Assembly (NCBI RefSeq): GCF_010548275.1
Contig: NZ_JAAGLT010000024.1
Span: 62,001-126,000 of the forward strand
Origin: Streptomyces sp. SID12488
Lineage (GTDB): Bacteria > Actinomycetota > Actinomycetes > Streptomycetales > Streptomycetaceae
Reading direction: 5' to 3'
Length of the DNA stretch: 64,000 nucleotides
Under the pieces are notes generated by a model that saw only the letters and a program-made list of their open reading frames with translations, made no database searches and was not told the origin of the DNA. Within the stretch, counting starts at the first letter, position 1, and every line of letters begins with the position of its first letter. Positions 19,201-29,063 of the stretch are shown here, piece after piece. The translations under genes and the position numbers were made by a program.

Positions 19201-19817
19201 GGGAAGCGCACGCTCGCCAGCTCCGGACTGTCGGCCGCCGTACGGGACTTGACGACCAGGTTCTCGCTGAAGCCGTCTGCCGTCGCCTGCACCACCAGGT
19301 CCGTGCCGGGCAGAACGTCCGCGTACGTCGCCGTCGAACCGTCGAGAGCCGGCCTCGGCAGCGTCCAGGGCGAGCCGACGCTGTAAGTCTTGCCGTCCTT
19401 CGTGATCCGCGCCAGCGGGTCGTGCGCGCCACCCCCGGAGAAGGCGATGTCCACAGCAGCGGCCTTCGGAGCCAGTTGGCCGCCGGCGGTGGTCACGAGG
19501 TCGGTGTCGACAGGCACCCAGCCCGACGCCTGGTGCGCCCGCACCGGCTCCGGATCGAACTCGACGGTGAACGTGCCATCCGACTGCGCGGTGACCAGTT
19601 GGGTGGGCGTCGTCTCGGCGTCCACAGCGACGGGGGAACCCGACAGCGCCGCCTTTCGCGACGCGACCGCCTCGGGCGACAGGCCGGTGGGGTCGTCCGT
19701 GGCCGAAGAGGCCCGTACGGGCGCGTCAGCAGCCGCGTGGGCGCCCGCCGCGCCCACCAACTGAACCAACAACACAGACGCAGCCAGCCATCTCAGCCGT
19801 CTTCCGGCACGCCACAT
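16203..19817 (-). CDS. Secreted LamG-domain protein, partner of the RHS protein
   Basis: 1204 residues from ATG 19817, with a signal peptide (basic start, then LAASVLLVQLVGAAGAHAA). The first 300 residues resemble the N-terminal region shared by Streptomyces RHS-associated proteins (FDPEPVRAHQASGWVPVDTDL). Next comes a DNRLRE-like region (ARSLYQFDTHTLGGKKILSA, TWNAQPSWSA) and Ig/FN3-like segments. Two LamG/concanavalin-like domains close the protein, at about 745-965 (GPVAHWSLDEGTG to VDEVTAWNRILSEDEI) and 970-1204 (ELAAEWKLEETSG to VDDVRVWTGVVSD). LamG domains bind carbohydrate or surfaces, so a role in attachment or delivery of the toxin is plausible. The gap to the RHS start is 53 bp, indicating one operon. 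Confidence 0.85.
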   Translation of the reverse strand: MWRAGRRLRWLAASVLLVQLVGAAGAHAAADAPVRASSATDDPTGLSPEAVASRKAALSGSPVAVDAETTPTQLVTAQSDGTFTVEFDPEPVRAHQASGWVPVDTDLVTTAGGQLAPKAAAVDIAFSGGGAHDPLARITKDGKTYSVGSPWTLPRPALDGSTATYADVLPGTDLVVQATADGFSENLVVKSRTAADSPELASVRFPVSVDGVSVYDTHSGGAAFVGADGRPVFTTGAAMMYDSSAAAIAPAATAHTVSQASYDVTTAAARTAVADQGALDGPAPGARATAMDVTASDSALTLKPDKAFLDNPDTTYPVVLDPQTTSASLTGWTTVWTSSPSTSFWKTSHALGVGYDAWVDNKKARSLYQFDTHTLGGKKILSATFSALEVWSANCTDKAVQLWRTGSISSGTTWNAQPSWSAQVDSVSTAKGYSSSCPGGNVSFDATGAVSYTAGQSASTTTLGLRASDESDEIAWKQFASPSDTKPTLSVTFVSKPSTPTGVKLSSPNLACATTRATAAVIRDTTPTLGAAPKSADGSQSTLRPNFQVYKYDPNVTDPLAGSGSPSAYTTSGTTGTWTPAALTNGQTYWFRARSEYKYSFNGTTGYMYSAWTSGCWFRIDSSRPVQPDVDSTTYQECASPDSPDDCTAYGGVGAPATFTLKANGASDVVKYTYQLNDNPVRTKTFTATTTSYAVSLAPDVRGVNTLTVQTWDAAGNGSLSYTYTFKVAPGAGPVAHWSLDEGTGTTATDSVSGRAATLAGSAGWSSLARLGKSLQANGTSSYAATGSSVLDTTKSFTISAWARLTGTSHNSVAVAQAGANGSAFAIYYSTSYNAWIFNRYTTDVAAPTIVRSIGTTTPEAGVWTHVMGVYDAQEQTIQLYVNGVPQGDPVAFTTPWQGTGGLQIARGQYGSAFSDYFPGQVDEVTAWNRILSEDEIADLQSMTDASTGQAQPELAAEWKLEETSGTSAADSSGYGHTATVAGGATWSTDTDGGKGNVLSLNGTSTGNASANGPIVDSQGDFTVAAWAKLDAASLSDTTVGHHMRIATQSGGVRDSWGLWFDQAAGSAQGMWVFGRTTADVAGTGATVVTAPASIASAQLVDPGAWTLLTGVYDGAHHQLFLYVNGVRQGAQGDTDTDTDTGDGIVFTSPWQATGTFNIGRGRISNGAYSDFADGLVDDVRVWTGVVSDTDINQMYVNELPILL

Positions 19818-20828
19818 AGCCCGACCCCCGTGATCACAGATCCTTCACTGCCGTTCACAGCCGAGTGATCAAAACCTGAGGGCTTACTTAAGTCAACGAA
19901 GTCAATTAATTCCCAAGGGGACCAAGTGGATCAAACCACCCCACAAGCGATCGTCAACAAGTAAAGAAAAAGAAACAGTTCGCTGATCAATGGACCTGCT
20001 CAGCGCAAAGGGAACCAGGGGAGGCGGTAGTTGACCCAACAAGATCCCACCGACCATCCGGGCCAGCGGCAAGGAAAGGCAAAATCTCTATCAGGCAAGG
20101 AATTCGACATGAGGCTGACGCCTCGCTCCCCGCTCATCCCACCACCCCGGACCAGCAGGCGACCGCCCCTCGCAATACGCCGCCAGAGGGCGGTACGAGA
20201 GTCCCCGCCCCAGACCCCTGCCCGCCACAAACGCCACTGCCCTCGGCCATTTACTCCTGAAGAACCCCAACCCATGCCCCATGGACGCGCTGACCTGTGG
20301 TGGGCCCCCCTTGCTTGCCCCCAGCGGAGATCGCACCGTGGCCGAATCTGCCCAGCCAGGCTCCCGACGACTCTCGCCCCACCACCTGTCGCAGCGAGCG
20401 GCGCTGCGCATCACAACGACGGAGCACACATGACCGCCCGAACTCCCGCCGACGACTACCTGAATCACCGGAACCCACATCACCACCGCAGGTGTCGCGC
20501 ATTCTCCAAATGAAGCATCCCGCAGCAGTCGGGAATCGCCGTCGAACTTCGTCGCCGCCCCGAGCATCCCGGCTGTTGCCCTCGGGGCGACGATCAGCCG
20601 CCGCTCCTACTTGATGGGGTGAGTCACGCACCTACTTGTCGAATACCTACAAATCGCCGGTCAACGCTGAACCCAGGAATGCGGGCCCCTTATCGCCGTC
20701 CGAGCGCTGCGGCTGCACTCATGGCCTCACATTGGCCACACCTGATCCTTGACAGCTCATCAGCTAACGCCGCCACCACCGCAAAAGCCCAGCTCAAGGG
20801 CCACGACCCTAGATGTCACCACAGGAGC
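19818..20828. other. AT-rich leader of the RHS operon and gene-poor spacer
   Basis: The first about 180 bp upstream of the LamG gene (especially 19866-19990) are strikingly AT-rich for this genome, with runs such as TTACTTAAG, CAATTAATTC and AAAGAAAAAG. This is the likely promoter region and a plausible target for the xenogeneic silencer Lsr2. The remaining stretch to 20828 shows open frames on both strands but none with a ribosome site or recognisable protein; I support no gene there. Confidence 0.5.
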
Positions 20829-20866
20829 TGCACCTTGGACCTACGCATTACGATGCGTAGACAGCA
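20829..20866 (-). repeat. Degenerate tRNA-Thr fragment, copy B'
   Basis: Holds the anticodon-loop end of the same tRNA (CCTACGCATTACGATGCGTAG), joined directly to the flank motif ACCTTGGA that also occurs in the degenerate copy near 45.15 kb. The T-arm part is deleted. It lies about 100 bp from the intact fragment B, the same arrangement as at the third locus. Confidence 0.45.
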
Positions 20867-20908
20867 TGCATCCGATTGGCCCGGATTCCAAGGTCAACAG
20901 AAACAAGA

Positions 20909-20938
20909 AACCCCAGGTCAGAGGCCTGACCTGGGGTT
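20909..20938. terminator. 12-bp stem hairpin next to tRNA fragment B
   Basis: AACCCCAGGTCA (20909-20920) and TGACCTGGGGTT (20927-20938) form a perfect 12-bp stem with a 6-nt loop, placed a few bases 3' of the tRNA fragment on the minus strand. It is the expected terminator of the ancestral tRNA gene. A related but imperfect hairpin is present in copies A and C. Confidence 0.7.
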
Positions 20939-20945
20939 CACCATG

Positions 20946-20988
20946 GAGCCGCCTTCGGGATTCGAACCCGAGACCTACGCATTACGAG
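20946..20988 (-). repeat. tRNA-Thr(CGU) 3' fragment, att-like copy B
   Basis: The same 43 nt as copies A and C, from the CGU anticodon loop to the discriminator base, with no matching 5' half. It separates the first RHS module from the transposase scrap and the second RHS module. Confidence 0.75.
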
Positions 20989-21275
20989 CTCGCCAGATCG
21001 TTACCCCAGGCTTACCCAACTGCCCCCGTTTCCTCCGTTCTTGCAGGTCAAAAGGCCTCCAGCATCCCGGCCCTTCACGATCATTCACAGGGTCTCCCTC
21101 TCCTTCCGGCCCCAGGCTGGCCCCAGAAAGGGCCCGCCAGCGGGCACTTGGTGCCCCGGCCGGAACGCGCGGCCAGGTCAGCGCCAGGCGGGAAAGCGCC
21201 TCCAGCGCATCGACCTTGCGAAGCAAGGAGGGTGCAGTTCGTTTCGAGTGAAGTTGCTGATAAAGCAGTGAGAGC

Positions 21276-21590
21276 GTAGTTCCGCTGGTCGGCCGTGGAG
21301 GAGAGGCGCTTGTGCTCGCGGGCAGCGTGCAAGCGCCAGTACGTGTCGAGGTCACCGTTGGAGACGAGGGCGCGGAGCTGGAGGACGACTTCTGCTCCGT
21401 GAAGGCCCCAGCGGGTGCCTGTGATGTCTAGGCGGTCGGCGATCGAGTAGCCGCAGGCACCTTCGACCGCTCTGGTGGCGATCGGCCAGTCGTAGTTCAG
21501 CTGGTCGAGGTGGCTGGTCAGGTAGCAGTAGCAGGCGTGGACGGCCTCGCGACGGGTGGCTGACAGGTGTTCCCGGTCGACCTGGGCGGG
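21276..21590 (-). pseudogene. ISKra4-type transposase, C-terminal remnant
   Basis: On the minus strand a frame beginning after TGA 21593-21591 encodes HLDQLNYDWPIATRAVEGAC, then DRLDITGTRWGLHGAEVVL, QLRALVSNGDLDTYW and AREHKRL. These blocks match the C-terminal end of ISKra4-family transposases (the xGVIEGACR, RWxLxGAE and LRALxxNGDFxxYW pattern). Only about 105 codons remain; the catalytic N-terminal part and the terminal inverted repeats are absent. It lies between a tRNA fragment and the broken RHS module. Confidence 0.75.
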
Positions 21591-21713
21591 TCATTTGGTC
21601 GGTGGGGCGGGCGGCGCGACCGAGGGCATCACCGGCTCGGCCGGGGACGATTGGCCCCATGCGCAAGCGAGGCGATCACAATCCGACGCGAAGAGGCCGC
21701 CCGACCGCTGCCG

Positions 21714-21756
21714 GAAGGGCACCTGAAGCCGGGACGATGCCCGTCAGGTGCCCTTC
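21714..21756. terminator. 13-bp hairpin downstream of RHS module 2
   Basis: GAAGGGCACCTGA (21714-21726) and TCAGGTGCCCTTC (21744-21756) form a perfect 13-bp stem with a 17-nt loop, eleven bases beyond the end of the last minus-strand gene of the second RHS module. This is a strong candidate terminator. Confidence 0.75.
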
Positions 21757-21766
21757 GGCCAATCGG

Positions 21767-22051
21767 CTAATACGCGATTACGTAACCGTCCGTCCACTCG
21801 TCTTCGTCGACGACTGCTTCCTCGATGTAGAAACAGTCCGGCTCGTCACGGAAACCGGGGAGGCTTCTGGCGTGAGCCATGCGCTCCTGGGCGAGTTCAC
21901 GGCTTGAGTAGATTCCGATTCGCTTGACATCGTCCCCGGCTTCCTCGTCGGACCAGTAGTCGTCGGGATCCGCGAAGTGCCTGATCTCTCCGTCCTCTTC
22001 GGCGCGGTGGTGTACATGCCACAGCAGGAAGAGCGTGAATGGTCCGTTCAT
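21767..22051 (-). CDS. DUF7336-like small protein, candidate immunity protein
   Basis: 94 residues from ATG 22051. It has the pattern FLLWHVHHRAEEDGEIRHF, YWSDEEAGDDVKRIGIYSS, RELAQERMAHARSLPGF and an acidic ending, which I recognise as the DUF7336-type protein common next to RHS and other toxins in Streptomyces. It lies 29 bp after the stop of the broken RHS gene and before a strong terminator, so it closes that operon. Acidic and cytoplasmic, it fits an immunity role against the small basic RHS tail. The gene itself is intact although the toxin gene is not. Confidence 0.7.
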   Translation of the reverse strand: MNGPFTLFLLWHVHHRAEEDGEIRHFADPDDYWSDEEAGDDVKRIGIYSSRELAQERMAHARSLPGFRDEPDCFYIEEAVVDEDEWTDGYVIAY

Positions 22052-22080
22052 GTGGTCTTGCGCCTTTCTGTCCCGTCTGG

Positions 22081-25000
22081 CTAGTTACGGGAAAGGTATT
22101 TCCTGACCCTGTTGTAGGTCGAGGTGGGGCCCTTCTTGTAGGGCGGGCGGAAACCGCCCTTCTTCATGACCCGGTCCACCGCGTGGTCCAACGTTTCAGT
22201 CGGGTGCCTCCGCTCGCCCTTCGCGAAGTCCGGGACGTCGTTGCCCTTGGTTTTCCCGGATTTCTTGGATTCCTTCCAGAGGACCTGCACCTTGTGGATC
22301 GCCCACTTCACCCCGTACCAGAAGATAAGGGCGACGATGCCTGCAAGGACGGCCCAGCCCAGCGCCGTGACGACCGCGCCCGCGCTGACGCCTTCGACGG
22401 CCAGCCCCGCCAGCGCCAGAACCGCCATCCGTCCATCGAGGTCGTAGCAGTTGACCGGGTCGCCGTTGCAGTATTCGTAGGCGTTGGCGCTGCCGCCCGG
22501 GATGGGATCGGTGGACAGGAACCGGCCAGTAGTGGAGTCGTACAGGCGGACGCCCATGAGGGTGGCGCCTGTCACGGTGTCGCTGGAGCGTTCCTGGCTG
22601 CCCAGCCAGCCGTAGCGGGTCGCGGCTGCGTCGTCCTCGGGATTGCCGTATTCGTCGTAGGCGGCGGAGACGACGGCCTGCGTGCTGTCCAGAGGGAGTT
22701 GCACGACGGTGTCGCCGTGGATGTCGGTCAGCTGGAGGACTGTACCGCCGTCGCCGGCGCTGATGGCGTCCAGGCCGCCGTCGATGCCTTGGACATTGCG
22801 GGTGATCGCAGTGCTGGCCTCCTGGATCCAGTCGGGGCTGTCGCCGTCGGAGCCGTAGTGGTTGGTCCTGGAGGCGGTCTGCGTCCAGGTGCCGCTGTTG
22901 TTGGATTCGGTGGTCCATGCGGCGAGGCGCCCAGCCCCGTCCAAAGACCAGGTCTGCCGGCTGGTGCCGGAGGTCTGGGTGCGGACGAGGTCATTGGCGT
23001 AGTAGCCGATGGTGGCGCCGGAGGCCTGGGTGGTGGTGCGGCCGAAGGCGTCGTAGATGGTGCCGCTGGTAGTGAGGCGGTCGGCGCTGTCGTAGGTGTA
23101 CGAGGTGGTCGTGGCGCCGGTGCTGGTGCAAGTGGCGCCTACGTCGCTGGTGGCCGTGGCGAGCGCGGTGCGGTTGGTGTTCTTGTCGAAGGTGTAGTCG
23201 CGGCGCGTGCAGGACCCGTCGGGAGCGGTGTCGTCGGCCCGTGCGAGGCGGCCGGCTGCGTCGTAGGTGTAGCTACGCGAACGGGTCTGGCCATTGCTGT
23301 CGGCCTCGGCGACGGTCCGGCCGTCGACGGAGTGATCGGCGGTGTCGGAGGCGACGATGGTCTGGTCGCTGTCCCGGGTGTAGATCCGGGAGATCGCGGC
23401 CCTTGTCTCGTCCCGGGTGACGCCGAGTGTGTAGCCGCCAGGGAGGGCCTCAGTGGCCAGGCCGCCGTCCGCGTCGTAAGTGGCGGCGAAGGTGCCTGCG
23501 ACGGAGTCGGTGCGGGAGGTTTCCAGGCCGCGGGGGTCCTTGGTGGCGTCGTAGGCGTAGGTGGTGGTGGACGGGGCCGAGTCGGTGGTCTTCGCCGTGC
23601 GCCCGAGGGCGTCATAGGCCGTTGTCGTGGTGTTGCCCGAGCCGTCGTTGTAGGCGATCTCCCGGCCGAGCTGGTCGTAGGTGTGGGTGACGGTCTGCCC
23701 GTTGGAGGTCACCGAGGCCAGGACGCCGCTGCCGGTGTCGTACGTGGCCGTGGTGTCCGGGACGGCCGTGCCGACTCCGCCGGTGATGGCCGTCGTGGTG
23801 GGGCGGCCGGCGGTGTCGTAGGTCGTGGTGGTGGTGCGGGTGACGGAGTTGGCGGACTCGCTGACCTTGGCCGGGTTTCCCCAGCGGTCGTACTCGAAGG
23901 TCTTGGTGGGCAGCGCGGTGGGGTTGGTGCCACCACCGGTAATGGTCGCGGCGGGGCCGATGGTGCAGACCATGTCTGCCCATTCGGGATGGCCGTTGCA
24001 GGTACCGGTGCCAGTGCCGGAGTAGTAGGTGGCGACCGTGGTGCCGGCGTCGGTGCCGTCCGACGTTGGCTGGACAGCCTTGACGGCCCGGCCTTGCGAG
24101 TCGTACGAGGTCGTCTTGGTGATCGCGAGCCCGCTGGGGTCGGTGATCTGTTTGGTGGGTAGGCCCTTGACCCAGTCGTAGGCCGTGGTGCTGGTCCGGA
24201 GGTCGGTGTCGGACGGGTAGTTCTCCGCCCATGCCCCGGTCTTCACCGTGGTGACCTGGTTGGCGATGGTGGCGGTGCCGTCGGTGGGGCGGCCTTCGTC
24301 GAAGGTGTTGACGGTGTGCTGGCGCACCGGCCAGATCGTCCCGGTCGGCTGGTCGGTACCGCCGGATCCGGCCTTGAGGGTCGAGGCCAGAGTCGCCAAG
24401 TGCAGCGGACCCGCCTCATCGAGCTCGCGCAGTCCGTCGCTTGAGTACGTGGAGAGGGCGGACAGCAGTCCGGCGCGGACGCGGGTGGTGTCGCCTGCGA
24501 TGTGCAGCAGGCTGAGTTCGTCGTAGCTGTCGCCGCTGGTTGCGGAGGTCAGCGCGAGTTCCCGGTTGCCGGCGGTGAGCTGCATGACGGTGTTGCCGAA
24601 CTGGTCGTAGCCCGTGGTGGTGATGTGGCCGCTCGGCGAGGCAGTGTTGACCTCCCGTCCGGAGGCGTCGGTGTAGGTGATGGTGGCCCGGGTGTATGCG
24701 GAGGCCGCCAGGTCGGAGCCGGTGTTGGATGTCGGGGTGTCGTTCGACGTCGTGTCGGGGTTGGGCGGGAAGACTGCGGTGGCGTCGTTCGGGACGTCGA
24801 GTTGGCCCCAGTCGTCCACATCGGTGCTGCTCATTTGGTTCGGTGCCTTGGCACCGGACAGCGGTACGTCGTAGACGACGGTGGTGGTGGCGGTGGTGCC
24901 GTCCAGCGTGCTGGCGCTGCCCTGGGTGAGGTTGGGCCGGGAGGCGTTCAGGAGCATGCCGGGGCCGGCGGTGGCGGCGTTGCCTGCGGTGCCGTATGTG

Positions 25001-28000
25001 AAGGTCCAGGCCAGTTCACCCGGCGGGGTGAGGGTGGCGATGCGGCCGGAGCTGTCGTAGGTGTAGGTGGTTTTCAGTGGAGTGTTGAGCCGGGGGTCCC
25101 ATTCCTGGCGGAGCCGGCCGGAGGTGTCGTACGCGTAGTGGGCCACCGGGGTGGCGGTGGTAGTGCTTGTCCCGGGCGTGATGGCCCACTAATTGATCTG
25201 CTGTACCTGACCGGTGTAGTCGCCGAAGGTCGTGCCGGCGGCGGTGGTCGAGGTGGCGTACACGAACTGAAGGACGCGGCAGCCGCTGTTGGTGCTGGTG
25301 TTGTCGAAGTAGTCGTGGCCAAGGGCCACCGCGGCGTCGATCGCGGTCTGGCAGGAGTCGGCGCTGACTGCGGTTGTGGGGGCGATGACGTACTTCGGGC
25401 GGGCGAGTGTGGAGCCGGTCGGCGACTCGGAGACCACCTTGGTGGTGGAGTTGTCGGCGACGGGCAGGGAGGTGGTGTACACCTGCCAGGTCGTCGCCGA
25501 CGGGCTGACCTTGGCGAAGGTGGTCGTGGTGCCCTGGTCGTCCTTGAGAGTGAATGAGGTGGTCAGTGATCCGGTGAGGGTGAGGTCTTCCGCGCCCGGC
25601 TCGGGCTTCCAGCCGCCGGAGTTGGTGGCGGTGAAGCCGGTCTGGTTGCCGTCCGCGTCGATCAGAGCCACCGAGGTGGTTGAGGTCGACGTCTTGCGGA
25701 TGTAGGCCCAGTCGGAGTCGGTGACTTCGGCGGAGACGCCGGAGGTCCACTGCGGGCCGAAGATTGCGACCTGGCCGGCGGCGGACCCGGCGGTCGGGCG
25801 GCGTGAAGAGGCGGTGCGGGTGACCGACAGGCCGAAGCCGGAGGCGTCGGTTGCCGACAATGTGAAGTCGCCGGTCAGGTCATTGACCGCACCTGGTCCG
25901 ACGCTCTCCGAGGGGGCGGTGCCGGCGTTGCGGTCCACCGTGACGGTGTGGGTAGGTGAGTACTTGGTGGTGGTGCCGTCGGTGAAGGCGGCCCGGATGT
26001 CGATCGACCCGTCATCGGGCATCGAGGTCGAGGACGTCACATTCCAGGTCAGCGGGGCCGGGGCGCCGCTGGTGACGGTCACCGGCCAGGTGGAGACGGC
26101 CGTGCCGTCGGAGGTCTTGGTGATGTCTCCGACGGGGATGTTGGTCCAGGTGTCGGTCTCGCCGCGCCGGTACTGGTAGGTCACACCGGTGTAGGTGGTG
26201 TCGCCCTTGGAGGTCAGGGACAGGCGGCGGGCGGTGATGTCGCCGTCGCTGGGGGTCTGCAGGCTGGCGTGGTCGGATCCGACGCCGAAGGAGTAGTCGG
26301 TTGCGCTGGTGGAGATGTTGCCACCGGAGTCGATGGTCTTGACAGACAACTCGTGCCAGCCGTCGTTCGGCGCGATGGAGATGGTCAGCGGGTCACCGCC
26401 GTTGCCGTCGGCGGTGTCGTACACGCTCTGCTTGGTGAGCGGGTCGTCCAGACCCCACAGGTAGCCCTGGCCGTCGGTGGAGGAGGTGTCCAGGGTGCAG
26501 GTCACCGAACCGGAGGCCTTGTCCGCCCAGGTGTCCTGCGCGTAGGTGGCGCACGAGACGGTGGGGGCGTTGGGCTTGGCGACGTTGGGCACGAAGTAGA
26601 TGTATGACGACCAGGGGCCGTAGTCGATGCCGTCGTAGCCGCGTACTCGCATCCGCAGGTGTGAGGCGGCCAGTTGGCTGGCTGTCGGTATCGTCAGCTT
26701 CGCCGTGCCGCCGGAGGACACCGACGCCGAGGTGGCGGTGTAGGAGTACGAGGTCTCACCACTGTACGACGGGTCGTTGGTGATCTCGAACTGGCCCTTG
26801 ACCGTCGAGCCGTCGGCGTCGGTGACCTTCGCCGACAGGGTGGGGGTGTAGGTGGTCACGTACCGCTTGCCGCTGTAGGCGTTCACCGAGCTGGGCGAGA
26901 TCGCCAGCGCGCTGGTGTTGGCGTAGGAGTTGTAGTTCACCACCAGTTTCGGTGCGTAGCCGGACGTGCCGTAGTTCGCGGAGCGAAATCGCCGCCAGCT
27001 GGTGGAGTCACTCTCGTCGGCGCTGCGGATCTGCAGTCCGTAGTTGGTCGCGCCGTCCGCCCAGGCCTGCACGATGGTCTGCAAATTCCAGTTCGAGTAC
27101 GCGGCCGGGCAGGAAGAGCTGTAGCCCCAGTGACCGCTGTTGTTCGCCACGCCCGTGGTGGTGGTCGAGGGTTGCGCACTCCACGTCACCGCGGACGACG
27201 ACCAGGTGGAGGTGATCCGCCGGGCCTGGGTCGCCGCGCCCGAGGTGGAGCAGGTCGCGGAGTAGTAGTTGTACAGCGACATCGTCGCCGAGGTGATGTC
27301 TTTGCCGGTGAACTTCGATACGTCGAACTTCAGGTAGGCGCGCGCTACATCGCTGCCGGAGTCGTACGTGCCCGACTTCAGCTCGGTCGAGGAGACCTGC
27401 GAGTCGGTGTAGTCACGGCGTCTGCACCCAGGTGTCCGTGGTCACCGCAAGCGTGGAGGTCGGGTCGACCGTCACCGGATACGTAGCGGTGGCCAGGAAG
27501 TCGGCGGCAGGGGTGAGCACCAGAGTCTGCGACCCGTCGTCCGCGGTCTCTACCTTCGTGGCGACCTGCTCCTGGTGCGCCGACTCCCCGGACGCCGCGT
27601 CCTTGGACGCGTCCCACATCATCGGTGCCGGCGCCTCGGCGACCAGCTTCCCGCCGAAGTCCTTCAGCAGCAGGTGCCCGGAGTCCGCCTGGGACAGCGT
27701 CAGGCCCTTGAGTCGCAGGGGTATCCGGTAACTGACGGCGGAATCGGCGGGCCGGCCGTCCAGCTTGATGTTCTCCGAGAAGCCCTGTGCCAGCGCGGTC
27801 GCCGTCAGGGTCTGCCCGTCGCCCAGGTTGTACGACGCCGTGGCGTCCTTCACGGTCGGGGTGGGGAGCTTGTCCGCCCAGCCCAGGCCGAAGGATTCGG
27901 AGCCCTTGGCGACCGAGGCCAGGGTGGTGTCCCCGCCGTCCGACACCGTGATGTCCGCCGCGGCCACATGAGGTTGCAGGTCGGCGCCGGTGTCGGAGAG

Positions 28001-28447
28001 GTCGGTGTTGATGTCGTGCCAGTCGCCGTCCTGCTTCACCCGGACCGGACCGGCGTAGTCCTCGGTCTGCATGCTGCCGTCGGGGAGCGCGTACGTCGTG
28101 GAATCGCCGGTCCTGTCCGACAGGACCTCGATCTTCCGGTTCTGCAACCGGGCCATCAGGAAGGCGGAGGCAGGGTCGTTGGCCTCGGGGGCACCGTAGT
28201 GGGCGTTCGCGGAAGCAGTGGATGCTGTCGCGGCGGCGGCGCCCTCAGGAAGGGCCACCGCCGCGCCGGTGTCGGCGAGGGTGAGAGCGGCTTCGCCAAC
28301 GAGGACGGCTGCGGCTACCAAGCCCACCGTGCGTATGTGGGTTCGGGACCAGCCGAAACCGTTCGACCGACCGACTCTGCCAAGTCTGCCGGACCGTGAT
28401 CTGCTGCGCACGGACAACCCCCGTGATCTTTCCGTTCGTGAAGCCAT
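22081..28447 (-). pseudogene. RHS/YD-repeat toxin gene broken by frameshift and TAG
   Basis: A second secreted RHS gene, about 2121 residues when repaired. ATG 28447 gives a signal-like N-terminus (HIRTVGLVAAAVLVGEAALTL). The first frame runs to TGA 27415-27413, just after TDTWVQTP; removing one base (A 27415 on the plus strand) continues into DYTDSQVSSTELKSG and a DNRLRE-like domain. That frame then meets TAG 25191-25189 after GQVQQIN, yet stays open as WAITPGTSTTTATPVAHYAYD into the YD repeats and RHS core. The span (6367 nt) is one more than a multiple of three, as expected for one insertion. The tail after NCYDLDGR is 114 residues: a membrane-like segment (LGWAVLAGIVALIFWYGVKW) and a basic end (HPTETLDHAVDRVMKKGGF, YNRVRKYLSRN) of unknown activity. 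Confidence 0.8.
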
Positions 28448-29063
28448 GGACGGGCAGATCTTTACATCAGCCACACATTGGCCCCTCGCGATCGCTGCAC
28501 ATATCGCCAAGCGGGAGCAAAGGTGCCCGATGGGAACCCTCAAGGGACTCGCAGCCCACATCCTCAATGGAGGTTGCAAAAATGGGCAATTAACCATATC
28601 TCCACCATCCGGCCGCGCTCACCCACGCCTCCCGTCACGGATGTGACCTTGATCAAGACTTTGCGAGATATCGGCCTAATAGTAGAAATTAAGTACATCA
28701 GCTAATAAATCCACCCTGACTGTGCGTCAAATTCCGCCGCCTTCCTCCATTGGTCGCCGAGACCGGCCCCACCGGTCAGCGGGCGGAGCAGCTCATCCGC
28801 CAGGTGTTGGGTCCGGCATCGCGTCCGGGGCGTCGGCGAGGCATGCCTGCCGACCCTCACCGGAAACCAGCCGCGCGAAGGGAACGTACCCAGCAGGCTT
28901 CTACGGACCTGGGGTACCGGCCCGTATGGAGTGGCAGTGGCTCCGCTGTGGCCACAGCGGAGCCACTGCTCTCCGCCGACGGTGCAGCGGGCGATGTCAC
29001 AGCCGGTCGGCAGCTCGCCGAACTCCTGGGACACAGCGCCAACGCCTCCGACATCATTGGGGC
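28448..29063. other. Divergent regulatory gap with AT-rich segment
   Basis: The gap separates the minus-strand RHS gene from the plus-strand DUF262 gene. Around 28560-28720 the sequence becomes AT-rich (AATTAACCATATC, CCTAATAGTAGAAATTAAG), like the leader of the other RHS module. The rest is GC-rich with no credible gene. A perfect 36-bp palindrome lies at 28934-28969. Confidence 0.5.
28934..28969. repeat. Perfect 36-bp palindrome
   Basis: GCAGTGGCTCCGCTGTGG (28934-28951) is followed directly, with no spacer, by its exact reverse complement (28952-28969). It ends 94 bp upstream of the DUF262 start. It could be a dimer-binding operator, a cruciform, or a hairpin attenuator in the DUF262 leader. 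Confidence 0.85.

Noticed and set aside
20091..20567. A 158-codon minus-strand protein in the gap before RHS module 1
   Set aside because: There is no ribosome site, amino-acid composition is irregular, and the competing plus-strand frame is equally open.
28722..29063. An N-terminal extension of the DUF262 protein by 114 codons
   Set aside because: The extension translates the 36-bp palindrome and non-biased sequence, and the conserved DUF262 start follows ATG 29064 directly.
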